64,000 nt of DNA. Origin: Paraglaciecola polaris LMG 21857. Its GTDB lineage: Bacteria; Pseudomonadota; Gammaproteobacteria; Enterobacterales; Alteromonadaceae. Position 1 is the stretch's first letter. The number at the start of each line of letters is the position of its first letter. The stretch spans positions 62,001-126,000 of the forward strand of contig NZ_BAER01000127.1 in NCBI RefSeq assembly GCF_000315055.1, given 5' to 3'. Positions 28,026 to 35,748 of the stretch are shown in pieces. Under the pieces are notes generated by a model that ran no database searches, was not told the origin of the DNA, and was given only the letters and a program-made list of their open reading frames with translations. A program made the translations under genes and the position numbers.

Positions 28026-29171
28026 ATGAAATTTAGTTACGTAAACCCAACACAGATTCAGTTTGGTCAAGGCCAAATCGCCTCATTGAGCACGCTTATC
28101 CCAACGGCACAAAAAGTACTGGTAGTGTATGGGGGGGGCTCCATCAAAAAAAATGGGGTCTATGATCAAGTCGTAACCGCGCTGGCCGAGCATAACTGGC
28201 TTGAATTTTCGGGTGTAGGTGCCAACCCGACAATTGAAGTACTTGATCAAGCGGTAGCGATTGCCAAAGAACAGAACGTGGACTTTGTGCTCGGTGTTGG
28301 CGGTGGTTCGGTCATTGACGGTGTTAAATATATTGCTGCTGCAGCTACCTATGACGGGGACGGTTGGGATATTTTACAGGGCAAGCATAAAGTCAAAACT
28401 GCACTGGCACTAGGGGCTGTACTTACCTTACCTGCTACTGGTTCTGAGTCAAATTCAGGCTCTGTTGTTAGCAAAGCCGCTACCCAAGAGAAGTTAGCGT
28501 TTATGGCTCCTGCGGTACAGCCTAAGTTTGCTGTGATGGATCCTGACGTAATGAAAACCTTGCCGCAACGCCAACTTGTTAATGGTTTAGTTGACGCATG
28601 GGTCCATACGTGTGAGCAATATCTTACGTTCCAAGCTGGGACTTTAGTGCAAGACGGTTATGCTGAGGCATTGCTTAAAGCGTTAAAAACCTTAGGTGAC
28701 AACTTCGACAAACAAGACGACGCGTGGCGAGCAAATTTGATGTGGGCAGCGAATCAAGCGCTTAACGGCTTAATTGGTTCGGGTGTGGCCCAAGATTGGG
28801 CAACTCACATGATTGGTCACGAGTTAACCGCATTATACGCGGTGGATCACGCTCGCTCTTTGGCCATAGTACAACCGTCATTATTGCGTAATCAGTTTAC
28901 CGCTAAAAAGGCGAAGTTAGAACAAATGGGCAAAAATGTGTTTGGGTTCGAGGGATCCGAAGATTTAGCCGAACGCACGATAAAGGCAATTGAGGATTTC
29001 TACCATAGCCTAGGCGTGGCGACTCAGCTAACGGAACATGATGGCAATAAAGCCCAAGCGGTTGATACTGTGATAGCACAGCTGGAAGCGCATGGAATGA
29101 AGGCGCTGGGTGAGAACCAAGCCATTACCTTAGTGCAAAGCCGCGAAATTCTAGAGCAAGCCGTGGCGTAA
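28026..29171 (+). CDS. yqhD: NADPH-dependent aldehyde reductase YqhD (iron-containing ADH family)
   Basis: The 381-residue protein matches YqhD: FSYVNPTQIQFGQGQI at the start, the nucleotide-binding GGGSIKKNG and GVGGGSVIDGVKYIA, and metal ligands in NGLVDAWVHTCEQY (Asp, His) and DWATHMIGHELTALYAVDHA (His). YqhD reduces short-chain aldehydes such as glyoxal, acrolein and malondialdehyde with NADPH, as detoxification. The ATG at 28026 matches the family start; an upstream ATG at 27969 is in frame but gives a non-homologous extension. The divergent yqhC-like gene is the probable activator. Confidence 0.93.
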   Translation: MKFSYVNPTQIQFGQGQIASLSTLIPTAQKVLVVYGGGSIKKNGVYDQVVTALAEHNWLEFSGVGANPTIEVLDQAVAIAKEQNVDFVLGVGGGSVIDGVKYIAAAATYDGDGWDILQGKHKVKTALALGAVLTLPATGSESNSGSVVSKAATQEKLAFMAPAVQPKFAVMDPDVMKTLPQRQLVNGLVDAWVHTCEQYLTFQAGTLVQDGYAEALLKALKTLGDNFDKQDDAWRANLMWAANQALNGLIGSGVAQDWATHMIGHELTALYAVDHARSLAIVQPSLLRNQFTAKKAKLEQMGKNVFGFEGSEDLAERTIKAIEDFYHSLGVATQLTEHDGNKAQAVDTVIAQLEAHGMKALGENQAITLVQSREILEQAVA

Positions 29172-29194
29172 CGTTTGGCGCAAGCTTTGTGTGT

Positions 29195-29233
29195 TGCCGC
29201 TGAGTCCGTTTTTGGGCGTAAGCGGCATTTTTT
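29195..29233 (+). terminator. Intrinsic terminator after yqhD
   Basis: A 7-bp stem TGCCGCT/AGCGGCA with a 19-base loop is followed by TTTTTT, about 25 bases after the stop. Confidence 0.75.
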
Positions 29234-29808
29234 GTGTAATGAATGATATGCTTCTCGCCCATGAGAAGTGAAAATCTTTTCACGCTTAAAACGTGACCCG
29301 ACCGTTTGGTTATCATCTGCTGCATGTGAGCAGAGACCATCAAGTTTAGCTGTGCTGACGGCGTATGTTATTTTTACGCTTGGCTTACTTTCATTCTGGC
29401 TGATACCTCGTCATATAACGACCCACACAACAACAACAATTTTAATTTTACATTATAGGTGTGATAGCAGCGAGTAAGATCTAGGATGATATCTATTGAC
29501 CTTGCCTAGATTCACTTGATGTTTTCTTACCATGTACAAATAACAGGGGTGGGAATTTGTAGGGTTTTTTCTCTAAATAGTTGTGCAAATAAAGGTGGAT
29601 CTGCATTTTTGTAAAATAAATCACTGTAACATTGATATATTACCCACCAAGCTCTAAATCACTTAATGTCAATCAAACTTTAGTATATAGTTCGCGGAAA
29701 ATTAACATATAATTCAGTTAGTAAGACTCATTGCTATGCGCAGTTATGGGCTACGCTTAATCATGCAATAATAACCAGAACGAGGAGAATAACGTTATTT
29801 CTCAGGTC
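29234..29808. other. Non-coding stretch before the diguanylate cyclase gene
   Basis: These 575 bases hold no gene I can support. A 69-codon frame (29268-29477) has one hydrophobic segment but no family resemblance and no ribosome site. The AT-rich 3' part probably contains the promoter of the downstream gene. Confidence 0.5.
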
Positions 29809-30729
29809 ATGCCCAAGGTGGGTGAAAATTTCACTACCGTCAACAGAGCCAATATATTAATTGTCGACGACGAACCGATTAATATTCATATTCTGTCTAA
29901 CTCTTTGACTGAAATTTACAATGTGTTTGCTGTGACCTCTGGTACTGAGGCGATCGATTTCTGTCTGCGTACTCCTCCTGAGCTTGTTCTCATGGACATG
30001 GATATGCCGGGTGTTGATGGCTTAGCTGCGTGTTTAGCACTCAAAGAATGCAGTGAAACTAAAGATATTCCGGTTATGTTCATAACGGGACACGGTGATT
30101 CGGGAGCCGAGGATCGTTGCTGGAATGCTGGTGGTGTCGACTTTTTAACCAAGCCGGTAAATGTGAATACACTAAAGCATCGAATTAAGTCGCATTTGGC
30201 GTTGAAGCTGGTGACGGACGAATTGCGCCGCATGGCCTACCAAGATGGTCTGACCCAAGTCAGTAATCGCCGTTATTTTGATGAATACCTGGCTCGCCAG
30301 AAAAAGCTTAACCAGCGTTCTGGTCATTCTCTGGCGTTATTGATGTTTGATATCGATTTCTTTAAATCGTTTAACGATCATTACGGACATTTAGCGGGTG
30401 ATGATTGCTTAAAGCTGGTCGCCAAAGCATTGACTGATTCTGTGGTGCGTCCTGCTGATTTCGTTGCTCGCTTTGGCGGTGAAGAGTTTACCATAGTGTT
30501 ACCTGATACCGATCTTAGCGGCGCCATATCTGTTGCTGAAAAAATTCAAACTGAAATAGCTATGCTGGAAGTAAATCATATCGGTTCACCATTTGGTATG
30601 GTAACCGGCAGTATTGGTATCGCGGTGAGTGATAACACATCAGCTGAGCAGGGTGATCTAGTCGATAGTGCGGATAAGCGTCTGTACCTAGCTAAAACCA
30701 CCGGCAGAAATAAGTTTATCGCCCAGTAA
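29809..30729 (+). CDS. Response regulator with diguanylate cyclase (GGDEF) output
   Basis: This 306-residue cytoplasmic protein has a receiver domain (ILIVDDEPINIHIL; phospho-acceptor in LVLMDMDMPGVDG; Lys in FLTKPVN) followed by a GGDEF domain with an intact GGEEF active site. An RxxD inhibitory I-site (RPAD) lies five residues before the GGEEF. It should make cyclic di-GMP from GTP when phosphorylated and be product-inhibited. The REC-GGDEF layout is WspR/PleD-like. A strong GAGGAG lies 21 bases before the ATG, an unusually long spacing. No cognate kinase is adjacent. Confidence 0.92.
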   Translation: MPKVGENFTTVNRANILIVDDEPINIHILSNSLTEIYNVFAVTSGTEAIDFCLRTPPELVLMDMDMPGVDGLAACLALKECSETKDIPVMFITGHGDSGAEDRCWNAGGVDFLTKPVNVNTLKHRIKSHLALKLVTDELRRMAYQDGLTQVSNRRYFDEYLARQKKLNQRSGHSLALLMFDIDFFKSFNDHYGHLAGDDCLKLVAKALTDSVVRPADFVARFGGEEFTIVLPDTDLSGAISVAEKIQTEIAMLEVNHIGSPFGMVTGSIGIAVSDNTSAEQGDLVDSADKRLYLAKTTGRNKFIAQ

Positions 30730-30744
30730 CCTATGTCTTTTTGA

Positions 30745-30788
30745 GGTTAATTGGCGATATTTTCACAGTAAAATATTGCCAATTAACC
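30745..30788. terminator. 19-bp hairpin between convergent genes
   Basis: Arms 30745-30763 and 30770-30788 pair over 19 bp with one mismatch and a six-base loop. It lies just after the GGDEF gene and before the convergent RimB-like gene, so it is likely a bidirectional terminator, although the flanking T-run is weak. Confidence 0.55.
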
Positions 30789-30806
30789 GATATGCTAGCG
30801 ATAGAA

Positions 30807-31256
30807 CTAGTTGACTGAGCCAGCACTTAGCTCGTATTCCAAAGCAGGGTCAACCAGAAACTTTCCAGCCATTGCCTCGCGACCCAATAACATCAAATAC
30901 GTCATTTCAGAGCGGTCGGTTAACGTTAGTTGAATATCCCAGTTTAAGTCCGCCATCTGAATTTCGGTTTTTATCGTATAGCGTTTTTCCAACGTCGCGG
31001 TGGAGCTTTTTACACGTTTTATCGCTTCAACTTTTGCTTCACGGCGCACGATTTCAGCTACGTTGTGAATATTGGGATGGATATCAAAACTGACCCATAA
31101 CTGTCCCTCACGATTAAATTCTTCAATATTATCGACATGTAACGACGATGTTGTGGCGCCTGTGTCCACTCGCACATTTAACGACTGAATGGTTAACTCA
31201 GGAAGATCGCACAGCTCAAGTGTGCCAACTATGGGTTTATCTAAATATCTATGCAT
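30807..31256 (-). CDS. Retropepsin-like protease of the RimB / ATP-dependent zinc protease family
   Basis: The 149-residue protein carries the aspartyl-protease-like signature VRVDTGATTSSLH and a C-terminal LMLLGREAMAGKFLVDP. This is the DUF785/RimB group, often annotated as ATP-dependent zinc protease. It is the last gene of a three-gene operon, rimK, M14-like deacylase, this gene, starting two bases before the previous stop region. In Pseudomonas the RimB protein works with RimK to control glutamylation of ribosomal protein S6, so a role in trimming or regulating RimK-made tails is plausible here. Confidence 0.82.
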   Translation of the reverse strand: MHRYLDKPIVGTLELCDLPELTIQSLNVRVDTGATTSSLHVDNIEEFNREGQLWVSFDIHPNIHNVAEIVRREAKVEAIKRVKSSTATLEKRYTIKTEIQMADLNWDIQLTLTDRSEMTYLMLLGREAMAGKFLVDPALEYELSAGSVN

Positions 31257-31258
31257 GG

Positions 31259-32287
31259 TTATGTCTCATCAAATGTAGGTGGTACAGGCGTTAGGTTATC
31301 TTGCAGTAATTCTACATGTTCGGCCACTGAATCAGGTGCGTGAAAATACGCTATGTGATACATGGCTTCACCCTCTTGGGCTAGAGGGATATTTTGCTTG
31401 CCAATCACCACGCCCTCAGTGGGGCTTAATACGGTCGTTAACGGCGTACCGTAAGGATCCGATATGGTAGCTAGAGGTGCGCCTTTAAGCACATGGTCCC
31501 CTAGTTGCGCAATATGGTTAACAAGGCCGCTTTCTTGGGCTCGCACCCAACCACTTTGGCGGGCAACAAAACGTTGAATGGTGTCAATTTTAGTACGTCT
31601 TGCGGCAAGCATACCTAAGGAGCGCATCACGTTAACTATGCCTTTCACCCCGGCTCGGATCGATAATTCATCGTATCTTAAGGCTTCACCGGCTTCGTAA
31701 AGCAGAATGTTTACCCCCAAATCAGCCGCCGATTGGCGTAACGAACCGTCGCGCAGATTGCTGTTGAGCAGCACGGGAACGCCAAACGCTTCGGCCATCG
31801 CCAAGGTTTGCGCATTATCTAAATTGCCACGAATTTGCGGTAAATTACTGCGATGAATAGCCCCTGTGTGTAAATCGATGCCGACATCACATTTGCTGAC
31901 AATCTCTTGTAAAAATAGGTCGGCGATAATGCCCGCTAAAGAACCTTTTTTACTACCTGGAAAGCTGCGATTGAGATCCCGGCGATCAGGCATATAGCGG
32001 CTCTGATTGAGTACTCCATAAACATTGACCATGGGCACTGCGATCAATGTACCGCGCAGATTAGCCAAAGACTTACTTTTTAATAGGCGGCTTATAATTT
32101 CAATTCCGTTTAGCTCATCGCCATGTATGGCGGCACTGACGAACATAACTGGGCCGGAACGTTTGCCTCTTTGTACATGCACTGGAATAGACATTCTGGT
32201 CGCTGTGTATAGCGGCGGCATTTCCAATTGTATTTTTTTAGTTTCGCCTGGTGCTATTTCAACGCCACCGATAATAAGGGGGGTCAT
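31259..32287 (-). CDS. Succinylglutamate desuccinylase/aspartoacylase-type M14 hydrolase linked to RimK
   Basis: The 342-residue protein has the AstE/AspA zinc-site pattern: AAIHGDELNGIEII (His and Glu ligands), DLHTGAIHR (second His), and a following alpha/beta carboxypeptidase-like body. A C-terminal beta-barrel-like domain (VKGAPLATISDPYGTPLT) is typical of this subfamily. Members remove acyl groups from amino acids. Placement immediately after rimK, with the start codon adjoining the rimK stop, suggests it hydrolyses a product of RimK, for example poly-glutamate tails. That role is inferred from context only. Confidence 0.82.
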   Translation of the reverse strand: MTPLIIGGVEIAPGETKKIQLEMPPLYTATRMSIPVHVQRGKRSGPVMFVSAAIHGDELNGIEIISRLLKSKSLANLRGTLIAVPMVNVYGVLNQSRYMPDRRDLNRSFPGSKKGSLAGIIADLFLQEIVSKCDVGIDLHTGAIHRSNLPQIRGNLDNAQTLAMAEAFGVPVLLNSNLRDGSLRQSAADLGVNILLYEAGEALRYDELSIRAGVKGIVNVMRSLGMLAARRTKIDTIQRFVARQSGWVRAQESGLVNHIAQLGDHVLKGAPLATISDPYGTPLTTVLSPTEGVVIGKQNIPLAQEGEAMYHIAYFHAPDSVAEHVELLQDNLTPVPPTFDET

Positions 32288-33193
32288 TTAGCCTTTACCG
32301 CGAGTTTTAGTGTTATTGGGTTTGGCATTTTTTGCTAAAAATTCAATGATCATACCTGCCACATCTTTACCTGTGGCGCTTTCGATGCCTTCAAGCCCAG
32401 GAGATGAATTTACTTCCATGACAACTGGGCCGTTATTTGAGCGCAAAATATCCACACCGCACATATTTAAGCCCATGGTTTTAGCGGCATCAATGGCAGT
32501 TTTACGTTCCTCGGGGGATAGACGTACTAAACTGGCCGAGCCACCTCTGTGCAAATTTGAACGAAACTCGCCTGCGGCGGCTTGGCGCTTCATGGCTGCT
32601 ACCACCTTACCGCCGACCACTAGACAACGAATGTCTGCACCACCGGCTTCCTTTATGTACTCTTGCACAAGAATATTAGCATTCAAGCCCATAAAGGCTT
32701 CGATAATCGACTCAGCCGCTTTTTGCGTATCAGCAAGCACCACGCCTATGCCTTGGGTGCCTTCCAGCAATTTAATGACCACTGGTGCGCCGCCCACGTT
32801 TTTGATTAAATCATCGATACGATCAGGGTGATGCGCGAAGCCTGTGCGGGGCATGCCAATGCCTTTTCGTGATAACAGTTGCATAGAGCGTAACTTATCG
32901 CGAGAGCGACTGATGGCCACAGACTCATTAATGCTAAAGGTTCCCATCATTTCAAATTGGCGTACCACAGCGGTGCCGTAAAATGTCACCGAGGCACCTA
33001 TGCGTGGTATAACTGCATCATAGTGAGGTAAGGCTTCGCCTTTAAAGCGTACCGTTGGGCGATTACTGCTGATATCCATATAGCAATGAAGTGTGTCGAT
33101 GATATCGACTTCGTGACCTAGATTTTCGCCCGCTTCTTTGAGGCGTCTGGTGGAATATAGATTTTTGTTGCGGGATAAAATAGCTATTTTCAT
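32288..33193 (-). CDS. rimK: RimK, ribosomal protein S6--L-glutamate ligase
   Basis: The 301-residue ATP-grasp ligase begins [22 protein letters not shown] and matches E. coli RimK in length. ATP-grasp features include [37 protein letters not shown] and the metal-binding [14 protein letters not shown]. It adds glutamate residues to the C-terminus of ribosomal protein S6 and can make poly-alpha-glutamate. The ATG at 33193 is chosen over the longer frame from 33268 because it matches the family N-terminus. It is the first gene of an operon with an M14 hydrolase and a RimB-like protease. Confidence 0.95.
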   Translation of the reverse strand: MKIAILSRNKNLYSTRRLKEAGENLGHEVDIIDTLHCYMDISSNRPTVRFKGEALPHYDAVIPRIGASVTFYGTAVVRQFEMMGTFSINESVAISRSRDKLRSMQLLSRKGIGMPRTGFAHHPDRIDDLIKNVGGAPVVIKLLEGTQGIGVVLADTQKAAESIIEAFMGLNANILVQEYIKEAGGADIRCLVVGGKVVAAMKRQAAAGEFRSNLHRGGSASLVRLSPEERKTAIDAAKTMGLNMCGVDILRSNNGPVVMEVNSSPGLEGIESATGKDVAGMIIEFLAKNAKPNNTKTRGKG

Positions 33194-33449
33194 GTGGATC
33201 TCTGAAAAACGAATAAATATAAATAGAGCCAAAACCATTGATGAGCGAAGTCGAATAAACAAGTTCAAAGCCGAGCTTATTCAAGGGCATAAGAAGCAAA
33301 CTAATTGCAGTCGGTCATGTTGGTGCGACTATGTGCCACTAGTGTACACCTTTTCTGTATTTTTGAATCCTTAGGCGCTAAAAACAAGTTTGCATCCTCA
33401 ATGAGGTGTTTTATATTCGCCCCACTAATCGTTCGGTGGGAGTATCACC

Positions 33450-34439
33450 ATGCAAGACAATCAACAATCATCATTAAATCAGCGCGATAGCTTTCTTTGG
33501 GCCTATTACTTTGCTGATGGTATCGCTAAGCCCCTCGATCCAAAAGAGTTGAAAACGGCTGAACAAAACACAGGTTTTACGTGGGTGCATTTGCAATCTG
33601 ATACGCTCGATGCCGAGCAAACGATGGACGATTTAGGCCTTCCCCAGCCGGTAGCTGATTCTTTACTGGCCCTTGAAACACGCCCTAAAACCTTGGCAAT
33701 TGAAGGAGGCCTATTGGTCTACTTACGGGGTATCAATACTAACCCTGATGCGGACCCAGAAGACATGGTGTCTTTGCGTTTATGGCTGACCGATAAAGGT
33801 ATAGTGTCCACACGGCGCCAAGGCCGAAAACTACTTTCAGTGCAAGATGTCAAAAATGATATTGAGCAAGGCGTGGTGATCAGTAGTGTTGGCGATTTGT
33901 TGCTGGAAATCATTGAACGTGTCGTGGATCGCATCAGTGAGATGGTTGATATTCTAGACGACGAATTAGTGACCTTTGAAACCGCTGAGTCTATGGATCT
34001 TCAAGCTCGCCAGCGTCTGTCAGTCGTGCGCAGGCAAGCTGCGGCTATTCGTCGTTATCTCGCCCCTCAGCGTGATGCATTGGATACATTGTATCGCAGT
34101 AATCAATTTTTAACGGGCGAACAGGCGTTTACATTGCGAGAGTTGAGCGATAGAACCACTCGCTACGTGGAAGATTTAGATTTAGCCCGGGAGCGCTCTA
34201 TTGTTTTGCAAGATGAAGTGCGTAACCGCATTGCTGACCGTCAAGGTATGGTGATGTATGTACTGTCTTTGGTTACGGCTATTTTTCTACCGCTGTCTTT
34301 TTTAACCGGGGTATTCGGAATGAATGTTGGCGGTTTACCGGGTACTGACAATCCAGAAGCATTTAATGTACTGACATTTTCTATGCTTGGGCTGGTAGCG
34401 CTGCTGGGGAGTTTTATGATCTGGAAAAAGTGGTTTTAA
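33450..34439 (+). CDS. zntB: CorA-family zinc transporter ZntB
   Basis: This 329-residue protein has a soluble N-domain (HLQSDTLDAEQTMDDLGLP, RLWLTDKGIVSTRRQGRKLLS) and a long helical stalk. Two C-terminal membrane helices carry the GMNVGG pore motif (FGMNVGGLPGTDNPEAF). ZntB proteins form pentamers in the inner membrane that move Zn2+, reported as proton-coupled uptake, in contrast to the Mg2+-selective CorA. It is transcribed away from the rimK operon across a 256-bp divergent spacer. Confidence 0.88.
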   Translation: MQDNQQSSLNQRDSFLWAYYFADGIAKPLDPKELKTAEQNTGFTWVHLQSDTLDAEQTMDDLGLPQPVADSLLALETRPKTLAIEGGLLVYLRGINTNPDADPEDMVSLRLWLTDKGIVSTRRQGRKLLSVQDVKNDIEQGVVISSVGDLLLEIIERVVDRISEMVDILDDELVTFETAESMDLQARQRLSVVRRQAAAIRRYLAPQRDALDTLYRSNQFLTGEQAFTLRELSDRTTRYVEDLDLARERSIVLQDEVRNRIADRQGMVMYVLSLVTAIFLPLSFLTGVFGMNVGGLPGTDNPEAFNVLTFSMLGLVALLGSFMIWKKWF

Positions 34440-34602
34440 GTATCAAGCACAGTTGAGCCCATGTAGCACTGATTAACACGTATCGCTTAGGGATATAAAA
34501 ATGCAATTATTTCTGCACTTTTTCGGTCTCTGAGCGTATTGAAAATTCAGAATATATTTTGCGCAGGTCAGCGCGGTCAGAACTAAACGATTAAGGGGCG
34601 CT

Positions 34603-35730
34603 GTGCAGTCAATAACGACAACAGCAAGCAATCAATACGTCAGTCAGCAGGTTATCACTCAGCTGTTAGCGCGTGTGGCTGAGCGGGGCTTTAAAGCTTT
34701 GGTGCATGTTGAACTTGAAGGCGTTTATGAAACGGCGAGTGTTGCCCATTCGCTGGATTTTGCTGGGGTAAACAAGACCTTGCGTAACCTCGGTATCAAT
34801 GGTGAATTGAAAACGGAATTTTGGCACCAGCAATGGGAATATGTGTCGTTGTTTAACGGGCAATCGCCACTAAAAGAAGCACAAGACTTAGCCAATGCCA
34901 TGCGGCTTTTGCCGATAATTATGCGTCGCTTCGGCGCTCAAAATGTGCTGTTAAAGCCCGTCGCTTGGGCGGCTGATAAAGGAAGATATGTGCCTGGTTC
35001 AGGTGCTATTTTTTCTACGGACAAACGATCTGTGCATATTCCCAATGCCATTCAAATGAATGTGAGTGTGGCGGACGACGAAGATAATAATTTAATCCCG
35101 GACTCTACTCTTGGGGAATGGATCCAATACCACTTATTGATAAATAGCTTGGCGTGCTGTGTCCTGTTTTTACCTGAAGAGGACGCGTTTAAACGCCTGA
35201 CGTTGCGCACTGAATACGGCTTAGATGCAGAATTAAGCTCACCATTTCTACTTTCAGGCGGGCACCAAGGCAGTATTGCCTTATATAAAGAGTTAGGAAA
35301 ACATAATCAGCTCATGGGCCAGGAACCTTTGTTATATGGGGCAAATAACCAAGTGTTGAGTTACAGCCACAATTGGAAAAAAACAGCCCGAGTAGAGCAT
35401 CGAATAGGCGCTACGAGTCATGCTTATGATCCATATTTAAATATGATCTTTATTCTACTTAACGTGTTGCAAGGAATCGAGAGCTGGCAAAACGAGAATA
35501 GCTTACCTCCAAGCTTTTCTAGCTGCGCTTTTCCAACGTCGTTAATGGATTTGCATGCTGTTGATGGGTCGATGAGGCTGGGTGCCTTGTCTTTATTCTC
35601 TCAACAAAGCTGGTTTGCACAACAAATCGACCATCACTGCCAAACGGCTTTTAGCGGGCAATTCGATTCTGTTGGTAGTTGGTTACAAGCTGAGTTTTTA
35701 GGCCGTTTTTCTGTGGCATTGACGACATAA
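34603..35730 (+). CDS. Divergent glutamine-synthetase-fold protein encoded next to ovoA
   Basis: The 375-residue protein has no obvious annotation but shows the order of GS catalytic-domain motifs. An acidic VHVELEG strand (about 34-40) comes first, then INGELKTEFWHQQWEY (65-80), which resembles the Glu-rich pgQwE loop. NVLLKPVA follows at the PKP position, then HIPNAIQMNVSV where GS has GSGMHVHQSL, and ARVEHRIGATSHAYDPYLNMIFILLNVLQGIE (262-293), resembling RiExRxpD-xNPYL. The HxH active-site histidine appears changed, so the nucleophile or chemistry may differ. It has a GTG start with AAGGGG upstream. The ovoA start lies 18 bases after the stop, implying one transcript and a role in or after ovothiol synthesis. 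Confidence 0.6.
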   Translation: MQSITTTASNQYVSQQVITQLLARVAERGFKALVHVELEGVYETASVAHSLDFAGVNKTLRNLGINGELKTEFWHQQWEYVSLFNGQSPLKEAQDLANAMRLLPIIMRRFGAQNVLLKPVAWAADKGRYVPGSGAIFSTDKRSVHIPNAIQMNVSVADDEDNNLIPDSTLGEWIQYHLLINSLACCVLFLPEEDAFKRLTLRTEYGLDAELSSPFLLSGGHQGSIALYKELGKHNQLMGQEPLLYGANNQVLSYSHNWKKTARVEHRIGATSHAYDPYLNMIFILLNVLQGIESWQNENSLPPSFSSCAFPTSLMDLHAVDGSMRLGALSLFSQQSWFAQQIDHHCQTAFSGQFDSVGSWLQAEFLGRFSVALTT

Positions 35731-35748
35731 TCAAAGAAGTTGAACAAT

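Noticed and set aside
29268-29477. 69-codon frame after yqhD with one hydrophobic segment
   Set aside because: GTG start without a ribosome site, no recognisable family, and lies in an AT-rich promoter-like gap.
32310-32831. 173-codon frame antisense to rimK
   Set aside because: It is a shadow of the rimK reading frame with no ribosome site or homology.
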